Below are positions 16,298 to 22,298 of a DNA stretch of 28,942 nucleotides, piece after piece. Each line of letters opens with the position of its first letter. Positions within the stretch are counted from its first letter, which is position 1. The notes below the pieces were generated by a model. That model did not search any database. It was given only the letters and a program-made list of their open reading frames with translations, and was not told the DNA's origin. This DNA is from a virus, in IMG/VR virus record IMGVR_UViG_3300003873_000422, positions 1 through 28,942 of that record; one strand, 5' to 3'. Position numbers and translations under genes: made by a program.

Positions 16298-16302
16298 CTT
16301 CA

Positions 16303-17937
16303 ATGACTACTTTCAATAAAATACTTAGTGAATTTAAAAATTCAAATGTTAAAATTATATCTATAGATAGATTAAAAGAATACATCCATTTTTGCCTTGA
16401 TAAAGATCAAGGTTATAGAGTTAAAAATTCAGAAGGATATAGTCTAATATCTTATCATCATATTTTACCTAGAGCATTATTTGAACAATATAAAAATTTG
16501 AAAGAAAATCCATGGAATGGTACATATCTTTTATATGCAGATCATTATTATGTTCATTGGTTATTGACTGAAGCAATAAATGATTATGGACAATTATCAG
16601 CTTTTTGTGCTATGCATAATAGAGATTTAAAATCAGGTAGAATAAATGAATCTGATTTAATACCTTTAGATGAATTCCAGAAAAAGATGAAATTAAGGAA
16701 TGAAAAAATATCTAAATGGTATAAAGAAAACCCTTATAAAGTCAAAGAAGCTAAAAAAAGACAAATAAAAACTTGTTCTAAAATAAAAGATAATGGAAAA
16801 ACTATATATCAAGAGAATGGTGAAAAATATTCTCGATGGTATAAAGAAAATCCGGATAAAGTTAAAGAAATTGTTAAAAAGCATAAAGAAACAAAAAGAT
16901 CTAAAGAATGGAAAGAAACAATTGGTAAAGAGGCTATTGAAAAACATAAGCAATGGTTTAAAAATAATCCAGATAAAGTCAAAGAGAATGGTGAAAAAAT
17001 TTCTAGATGGTTTAAAAATAACCCAGATAAAGTCAAAGAAAGATCAATAAAGCATAAAAAAACTATATCATCTAAAGAATGGCAAGAAACAGTTGGTAAA
17101 GAAGCTGTTAGAAAACAGAAAGAAACTACATCATCTAAAGAATGGAAAGAAACAAAGGGTAAAGAAGCTGTTAGAAAACAGAAAGAAACTAAAAATTCAA
17201 AAGAATGGAAAGAAACAAAAGGTATAGAATCCACTAAAAAACGTCTAAAAACCATAAAAACAATTCAAGAAAATGGTAAAACAATAGCACAAAATATATC
17301 TATAAAATCTGCTGAAACAATGTCAAAAATTCAAGAAGATGGTTTAACAATAAGACAAAAAGCAGAACTAAAAAGACAAAAAGTGTTACAAACTGTACAA
17401 GAAAATGGTTTAACCATTCAAGAAAATGCTGGTATAAAAATAAGTAAAATAAGAAATTCTAAAGAATGGAAAGAAACAAAAGGTATAGAAGCTAAGAGAA
17501 AAGAAAAAGAAACAAAAAATTCTAAAGAATGGCAAGAAAATGTTTTAAAACCTGTTATAGAAAAAAGAAAAAAATTAATGAGTTCTAAGGAGTGGAAAGA
17601 AAAAGTTGGTAAGAAAGCTAATCTTAAAGGTACATTAAAAAATATGAACTACTATGTTTATAACATATATAGAAACAATGAACTTATAATGGAGTATCTT
17701 ATTGTGAGGGATCTTAATAAAATTGCAATTCCTTTAAAAAGAGCAACAAGAAGTAATCCACTTGGAGTTACAAGACGTTCAAAATTAGGATTAAACAAAA
17801 GTAAAAAATTATTTCTTACTGGTATGTATTGTGAGAAAGTTAAGCTATATGATGTAGATAAGATAAACGAAATAGAAGATATTAATGAATTTTATGATAT
17901 AATAAAGGATATAAAGGATAAAAATGAGAATAGTTGA
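16303..17937 (+). CDS. HNH homing endonuclease B inside the gp41 split intein
   Basis: Paralogue of the 13015 gene: the same start (MTT..KIL.EFKNSN.KI.SIDRLKEYIH), the same HNH core (HHILP, NLKENPWNG, DHYYVHWLL) and the same C-terminal domain (YNIYRNNELI...NPLGVTRRSK). It has seven SKEW-type repeats against four in A, plus extra IQENG(L/K)TI units, making it 147 residues longer. The endonuclease probably cuts intein-less gp41 alleles to spread the fractured intein locus. Its last 14 nt overlap the gp41 C-half gene, coupling endonuclease and helicase translation. Confidence 0.88.
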   Translation: MTTFNKILSEFKNSNVKIISIDRLKEYIHFCLDKDQGYRVKNSEGYSLISYHHILPRALFEQYKNLKENPWNGTYLLYADHYYVHWLLTEAINDYGQLSAFCAMHNRDLKSGRINESDLIPLDEFQKKMKLRNEKISKWYKENPYKVKEAKKRQIKTCSKIKDNGKTIYQENGEKYSRWYKENPDKVKEIVKKHKETKRSKEWKETIGKEAIEKHKQWFKNNPDKVKENGEKISRWFKNNPDKVKERSIKHKKTISSKEWQETVGKEAVRKQKETTSSKEWKETKGKEAVRKQKETKNSKEWKETKGIESTKKRLKTIKTIQENGKTIAQNISIKSAETMSKIQEDGLTIRQKAELKRQKVLQTVQENGLTIQENAGIKISKIRNSKEWKETKGIEAKRKEKETKNSKEWQENVLKPVIEKRKKLMSSKEWKEKVGKKANLKGTLKNMNYYVYNIYRNNELIMEYLIVRDLNKIAIPLKRATRSNPLGVTRRSKLGLNKSKKLFLTGMYCEKVKLYDVDKINEIEDINEFYDIIKDIKDKNENS

Positions 17938-18511
17938 TAGTTCCGAATTTATAAAAACTCTAGATGATGGTATAAGAGAAGATCAATGTGTTGATATTGA
18001 TTACAATGATGAGATTGTATCCATTAAACCAGTTGGTAAACGTAAGACATATGATATCAATATAGAAGGCTCTGATCATTTTTTCTACGCAAATAACATC
18101 TTAACTCATAATTCAGCTACTGGGTCTAATCTTGATATATCGAGCACAGGAAATGCCCAAATTTCAGACAGTATTGGTACAGCCCAGACGTCAGATTTCA
18201 TGATTTTTCTCCTACAAACTCCAGAGATGAAGGAAGAAGGTCTTATGACGTGTAAAGTTACTAAGAATAGATTTACAGGTCGTACAGATTACTGGGATAT
18301 GAACATAGATTACGAACATATGCGTTTTAGTGATGTAATTGTTCAACCAGGTGACTTAAATACTAAAGCTCCTATTGGTATGACCGAAAAACAGATAAAA
18401 ACAGAACTAGGTAATATAAATGCAAATGATGTCAAAATTATTAAAAAACACGACAATGAGACTAAACTAGAAGATGATTTCGATGTTCTATCAGAGCTTG
18501 GGTTGAGTTAA
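17924..18511 (+). CDS. 41: Helicase gp41: C-intein + C-terminal part
   Basis: Residues 1-63 form the C-intein (last residues LTHN). From Ser64 the helicase continues with SATGSNLDISS, AQTSDFMIFLLQTPE and KNRFTGRTDYWDMNIDYEHMRFSDV, matching the T4 gp41 C-terminal core. AAAGGATAAAAATG supplies the ribosome site inside the preceding frame. The C-terminal tail (KLEDDFDVLSELGLS) is acidic. Confidence 0.94.
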   Translation: MRIVDSSEFIKTLDDGIREDQCVDIDYNDEIVSIKPVGKRKTYDINIEGSDHFFYANNILTHNSATGSNLDISSTGNAQISDSIGTAQTSDFMIFLLQTPEMKEEGLMTCKVTKNRFTGRTDYWDMNIDYEHMRFSDVIVQPGDLNTKAPIGMTEKQIKTELGNINANDVKIIKKHDNETKLEDDFDVLSELGLS

Positions 18512-18529
18512 AAAATAAATTTTAAAAAA

Positions 18530-18537
18530 TATAAATA
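18530..18537 (+). promoter_or_regulatory. T4-type late promoter (TATAAATACTT)
   Basis: TATAAATAC, 23 nt before the gene at 18561, matching the T4 late consensus through position 9. Confidence 0.6.
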
Positions 18538-18560
18538 CTTAAAAATATCGGAGATGATAA

Positions 18561-19205
18561 ATGAAGTTTAAAATGTACTTGATGGAAATTGAGGATAATT
18601 CAAATGTAGATATTAATGATAGTATGTCAAAAATTAAAATTATACTATCTAGTATGTCAAGCGATGAACTCAATAGTTTTGGTGATTGGTTAGAAGATAA
18701 TATAGAAGCTGAAGAAAAAGATATGGATATAGATAGTCTAGATCTTGATGACGACCCCGATGATATTGATGATATTGATGATCCAGAGGAATTTTCTCTT
18801 GATGATGTCATTGCAATGATCCAATCTTTATCAAGTAATGATTTAGATTATGTGTTGTTTATGCTACAGGATGATGTAGATCAAGTTGATGTAGATAATG
18901 CTGTACCTGATACAACAATCAATAATGAATCTTTAGAAAGATTAGAAAATTCTCTACACAGCATATTAGACGAGAAAGTAACAGCTAGATTCAAAGCCGC
19001 TAACAGGAATCACGCTAAAAAAAGATTTCAGTTAACAAGATCACAGCTTAAAGCTGGTAAAGCTAAGAGAAAACTAAATAATATTAAAAATAGAGCTAAG
19101 AAAAAAGCATATTACAGAAAAAATAAAGCTAAAATTAAAAAATATATAAAAAGTTATAATAATGCTGTAAGCCATGGACAACATATTAAAAAAATTCGAA
19201 GATAA
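18561..19205 (+). CDS. Acidic/basic two-part protein, possible prohead core or DNA-binding protein
   Basis: Not firmly recognised. Residues about 1-120 are strongly acidic (runs of D/E such as DLDDDPDDIDDIDD). Residues about 140-214 are strongly basic (KAKRKLNNIKNRAKKKAYYRK) and rich in K/R/N. No signal peptide, membrane segment or enzyme motif is visible. The late-type promoter and position between the replication genes and terminase suggest a virion or scaffold role, as in T4 prohead core proteins gp67/gp68, but no specific motif proves that. A nucleic-acid-binding tail is likely. Confidence 0.75.
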   Translation: MKFKMYLMEIEDNSNVDINDSMSKIKIILSSMSSDELNSFGDWLEDNIEAEEKDMDIDSLDLDDDPDDIDDIDDPEEFSLDDVIAMIQSLSSNDLDYVLFMLQDDVDQVDVDNAVPDTTINNESLERLENSLHSILDEKVTARFKAANRNHAKKRFQLTRSQLKAGKAKRKLNNIKNRAKKKAYYRKNKAKIKKYIKSYNNAVSHGQHIKKIRR

Positions 19206-19212
19206 TATGTGA

Positions 19213-19599
19213 ATGGATTTAGAATCATTAAATGTACTAGTTGTCGATGATTCTAAAACTATGGTTAGAATCATATCAAATACTTTGTCACGTCTTGGTA
19301 TAAAAAATATAGAAAAAGCTTATGATGGTTTAGAAGGATTAGAAAAGTTTAAAAGTAGTAACTTAGATATAGTACTCACAGATTGGAATATGCCAAATAT
19401 GAATGGTTTAGAACTTGTTAAGCGCATAAGAAAATCAGATCAAGATATACCAATAGTTATGGTAACAACAGAGGGTGGTAAGCGAGAAGTCATAACAGCA
19501 ATAAAGGCAGGAGTTGACAACTACATAATAAAACCATTTACACCAGCGGTACTTAAAGAGAAGTTATCTGATATTTTAGATATAACCTATAAAGGATAA
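19213..19599 (+). CDS. cheY: CheY-like response regulator
   Basis: A stand-alone 128-residue receiver domain. The acidic pocket is D12/D13, the phosphoacceptor D57 (DIVLTDWNMPNMNG), the switch Thr85, the aromatic switch Y104 and the invariant K107 (NYIIKPFTPAVLKEKL). The sequence TTEGGKREVITAIKAGVDNYI is the hallmark of Campylobacterota chemotaxis CheY, so the gene was probably captured from such a host. All phosphorylation residues are intact. A plausible role is to bind the flagellar switch or drain phosphate from CheA and thus alter swimming of infected cells; this is inference. It lies 7 nt after the acidic/basic protein, in a late-type transcription unit. Confidence 0.95.
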   Translation: MDLESLNVLVVDDSKTMVRIISNTLSRLGIKNIEKAYDGLEGLEKFKSSNLDIVLTDWNMPNMNGLELVKRIRKSDQDIPIVMVTTEGGKREVITAIKAGVDNYIIKPFTPAVLKEKLSDILDITYKG

Positions 19600-19602
19600 A
19601 AA

Positions 19603-19893
19603 ATAGAATCATCTAAATATATAATTGATCAAATTAACGCGGATATATATAATATACAAACCTTAATAGATATATTACCGACGTGTAAAAAGACACGATA
19701 TAATCAAGTACAAAATGCTATAAAAACGTTAGTAAGAGAAATTAAAAAGCAAAAAGAATTAATACATAATAAAGTAAATCCAAAAATATCCAAGATTTCA
19801 ATTCCTCTATTTGAAGTGCAACCGTCTGAAGTTCAGCAAATTGATATAAGTGAATTGACATCTTTCTTTGGGTCTATTGATATTGAAGATTAA
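19603..19893 (+). CDS. Hypothetical 96-aa protein with AUA start
   Basis: The open frame contains no ATG or GTG, and only one TTG near its end. An ATA at 19603 lies 6 nt after AAAGGA, and the product (MESSKYIIDQINADIYNIQTL... if initiated with Met) is a plausible helical, lysine-rich protein with an acidic C-terminus. It follows CheY by 3 nt, so translational coupling could help initiation. Size and place directly before the terminase would allow a small-terminase-like role, but no similarity supports it. The 3' end lies in a 47-nt direct repeat. Confidence 0.6.
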   Translation: MESSKYIIDQINADIYNIQTLIDILPTCKKTRYNQVQNAIKTLVREIKKQKELIHNKVNPKISKISIPLFEVQPSEVQQIDISELTSFFGSIDIED

Positions 19894-19975
19894 CCAAACT
19901 CACTTATATCATTAGGATAACAACACTTGTCTATTGATATTGAAGATTAGCCAAACTCACTTATATCATTAGGAT
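19872..19975. repeat. 47-nt direct repeat at a convergent gene junction
   Basis: Copies at 19872-19918 and 19929-19975 differ at one base (A 19893 / G 19950) and are separated by 10 nt. Each contains the last codons of the rightward gene (SIDIED stop) and, on the other strand, of the leftward terminase (NDISEFG stop). Only copy 1 serves the rightward gene and only copy 2 the terminase. It looks like a local tandem duplication of the shared 3' ends. No hairpin terminator is visible. Confidence 0.9.
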
Positions 19976-21158
19976 CAAAATCTCCGAAATCATCTGGTAT
20001 ATTATAATCATTACTATATGACCCGAATTCGTCTGTATCAAAACCTTCATATGTTATTACATTATTAGGTTTTTCTTTTTCTGGTACTATATCAAAAGAA
20101 CCTATTGTTAGTATTTTACTAATATCAACTTCACTTTCTTCTTGACTTTTCATCGTATCTACTACAGTTTTCATATCTAGAAAATTGTCAGCATTGTTAA
20201 ATATCGTAAATGCTAGTGCTAAGCTCATCACACAATCATCTTTAGATGTACCATCCGCTTGGTACTTGTTATCTTTAAGAACAAATGAGAATAATTGTTT
20301 AATCGTATCCGCATCATTTATTTCTAGTTGATTATTTTCTGTAAACGTTTTTAGTGTTTTTAGTATAAGATTTCGTGATGTCTTCGTAGTTCTTGTTCCT
20401 GGATATTTTTTCTTAGCCTTTACTTTATTCTTCTGATTTTTGCTAGAGTCGAAGTGTAAATTTTCATACTCGTATGTTTTGTACATCTGATCAGCTACGC
20501 TTTGACCAGCACCTTCATTATTCTCTATTATAAGATAAGGATTACCATATAGCTTACACCAATCATTAAGTAACTCAGGCATCAATAAATAATCTATTTG
20601 TAAATTAGCTGTAGCTACTTGTTTAAAATCCAAGTTAGTAATATCTATAAAGTTTACTACAAAACCATCAATACCGTCTTTAGCAGGATCTACCGAACAT
20701 ATGTATTGGTGTTCTTTCTCATATTCGTAGTACACTTTTAACTTACCATCTATCGTAGCTATTACTTCTTTAGATGCTAACTGTCTTAAGGTGCTAGCTT
20801 CTATTAGAGTGTACGAAGAACCCGCAAAGGTATTATGTGATAATATGTTATTAGTGTAATATACTTTACCCTCAACGTTAGTTAAGTCAAATACTTCCTT
20901 TTTACCTATTGGTGTTATTTTTTGAACTACTGTATAACCATCTTTAGTTTGTAGTTTGTCACCTATTTTTAAATCCTTAGCAAATATTTCAGTATCATCT
21001 ATAACAAAAATATGCTTTTCTGCTGCTTCTATATAACCGGAGTATGTCTCAATTTTTAAAACTTCTTTGATATATCTAGCTATACCTGTAAAGGGTTTTT
21101 TACCATTCGGTGTATCTACGTACATAGGTTTTTTTAATCTTTTAAGAATTGCTTGCAT
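19947..21158 (-). CDS. 17: Large terminase gp17: C-intein + nuclease domain
   Basis: Residues 1-109 are the long C-half of an atypically split intein (TPNGKKPFTGI..., ...EKHIFVIDDTEIFAKDLKIGD, terminal LSHN), resembling the C-half of AceL-TerL. From Thr110 the terminase RNase-H-fold nuclease follows, with metal-binding acids in YICSVDPAKDG (T4 D401 equivalent), LIIENNEGAGQSVA (E458) and SKDDCVMSLALAF (D542). The start at 21158 follows AAAAGGTTATAGATAA and overlaps the endonuclease gene by 25 nt; Met12 is an alternative start. The C-terminal tail is acidic. Confidence 0.93.
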   Translation of the reverse strand: MQAILKRLKKPMYVDTPNGKKPFTGIARYIKEVLKIETYSGYIEAAEKHIFVIDDTEIFAKDLKIGDKLQTKDGYTVVQKITPIGKKEVFDLTNVEGKVYYTNNILSHNTFAGSSYTLIEASTLRQLASKEVIATIDGKLKVYYEYEKEHQYICSVDPAKDGIDGFVVNFIDITNLDFKQVATANLQIDYLLMPELLNDWCKLYGNPYLIIENNEGAGQSVADQMYKTYEYENLHFDSSKNQKNKVKAKKKYPGTRTTKTSRNLILKTLKTFTENNQLEINDADTIKQLFSFVLKDNKYQADGTSKDDCVMSLALAFTIFNNADNFLDMKTVVDTMKSQEESEVDISKILTIGSFDIVPEKEKPNNVITYEGFDTDEFGSYSNDYNIPDDFGDFDPNDISEFG

Positions 21159-22135
21159 TTATCTATAACCTTTTGGTGATGTTTTATATATTCTTCTTCG
21201 CCTATCCTTAAGATCTTATATCCTTTATTTCTCAATATTATGTCTCTTATTTCATCCTCATCTTTAGAAGTTTTATGCCAATAAGTACCATCGAGCTCTA
21301 TAATTTTATCTTTATATTTAAAATCTACAAACATTGTAATTCTATTATGTCCTATAAGTTTTTTATCTTCTTTGTTAAAATTAATTCTAAATTCACCATA
21401 TTTATTGAATGTAGCATATCTTATGTTATTTTGGTCTAATTCATCAATGATGCTATTAAAAAGGTGCTGACTTATTTTACTATAGGACGTGTTTTTTCTT
21501 TGTGAAAAATTATATCGCCAGTACTCATCATATTTTTGCTGCCCTTTATAATCACCATATTTAGCTTTAAACCATTTTAAGGATAGTTGTCCTTTTTTAT
21601 TTATTTTTGACTTTTCTCTTTTCTTATAATTTGTAATATAACCTTTTACAATACCATGTGTTATAATATCCTGTGCTAATGAATTTGGTGGTATTTTACA
21701 ACATCTACCTGTTTTTTGAAATCTACTATTATCGTAATCCCATTTTATTTGTGTATTACAATAACACGCACAGTTCGTCACACTTTCAGCTAGTATTAAA
21801 TGTATTTTAGCGTTCATACTTAAACGCACTAAATTATATTTTTCACCTATGTAATTTATATACGACTCTATAGACTTGTATAGTTTAGGATATACTCTTA
21901 TAAATGGTCGTATATTTTTGATGTAAAGGTACTCGGGTATATTTATGATTTCACTCTGCATTTCTGCTAATGTAAATAAAGTATCAAAATAGACTCTATC
22001 TATCTTCTTGTGGCTTTCTTTTATAGATTCTGACGATTTTTTACGTGATTTTAAACTTCTATTCTTATTAGCGCAACTATGACACCACGTAGCTTTATCA
22101 CTTATTGGTTTTTGACAATCTTTGCAAAAATTCAT
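21134..22135 (-). CDS. Vsr-like (EDxHD-type) homing endonuclease with zinc ribbon
   Basis: The N-terminal zinc ribbon is CKDCQKP...TWCHSCANKN (C4, C7, C18, C21), with further cysteines at 122-146 (CACYC, GRCC). The C-terminal nuclease has MFVDFKYKDKIIELDGTYWH (D271, E280, D282, H287), then EDEIRDIILRNKGYKILRIGEEEY, the very-short-patch-repair fold described as a homing endonuclease family associated with fractured phage genes. The WRYNF...RKNTSYSK block may be a DNA-binding linker. It is followed by the TerL C-half (25-nt overlap) and preceded by GAAGGAAATAAAA. Confidence 0.88.
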   Translation of the reverse strand: MNFCKDCQKPISDKATWCHSCANKNRSLKSRKKSSESIKESHKKIDRVYFDTLFTLAEMQSEIINIPEYLYIKNIRPFIRVYPKLYKSIESYINYIGEKYNLVRLSMNAKIHLILAESVTNCACYCNTQIKWDYDNSRFQKTGRCCKIPPNSLAQDIITHGIVKGYITNYKKREKSKINKKGQLSLKWFKAKYGDYKGQQKYDEYWRYNFSQRKNTSYSKISQHLFNSIIDELDQNNIRYATFNKYGEFRINFNKEDKKLIGHNRITMFVDFKYKDKIIELDGTYWHKTSKDEDEIRDIILRNKGYKILRIGEEEYIKHHQKVIDKCKQFLKD

Positions 22136-22298
22136 TTTTATTTCCTTCTTGGATATAAACTCTATGGTCTATATTTTTTTCTCTTAATATCTCTATCATA
22201 TGATTTAAAACTTTAGCATATGATAGATTGTGGTTTGTCATGTATTTTATGTTTTCTTTAGATACTAGTACCGGTATTTTTTTCATAACATTTCCCAT
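22098..22298 (-). CDS. Hypothetical 66-aa protein between TerL halves
   Basis: Not recognised. A small, mostly helical, basic protein (SYAKVLNHMIEILREKNID). Its start overlaps the end of the TerL N-half by 16 nt with GGAGAG as ribosome site, and its end overlaps the endonuclease by 38 nt. This tight overlap on both sides supports real translation. It could be an accessory of the endonuclease or a host-like regulator. Confidence 0.7.
   Translation of the reverse strand: MGNVMKKIPVLVSKENIKYMTNHNLSYAKVLNHMIEILREKNIDHRVYIQEGNKNEFLQRLSKTNK

Larger units (their letters stand above)
15703..18112 (+). mobile_element. gp41-1-like split intein with free HNH endonuclease
   Basis: The N-intein is 84 residues (15703-15954); the C-intein is 63 residues (17924-18112) ending in DINIEGSDHFFYANN...LTHN before Ser. 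Between them lie a 60-codon gene and HNH endonuclease B. Insertion point, N-half length and block sequences match the gp41-1/gp41-8 split inteins known from 'fractured' phage genes in marine metagenomes. The C-half is longer than the usual 35-46 residues by about 20 N-terminal residues. Confidence 0.93.

Noticed and set aside
16880-17240. Regular DNA repeats in the HNH genes as a CRISPR-like array
   Set aside because: Repeats are degenerate, in frame and encode the SKEW protein units; no uniform spacers.
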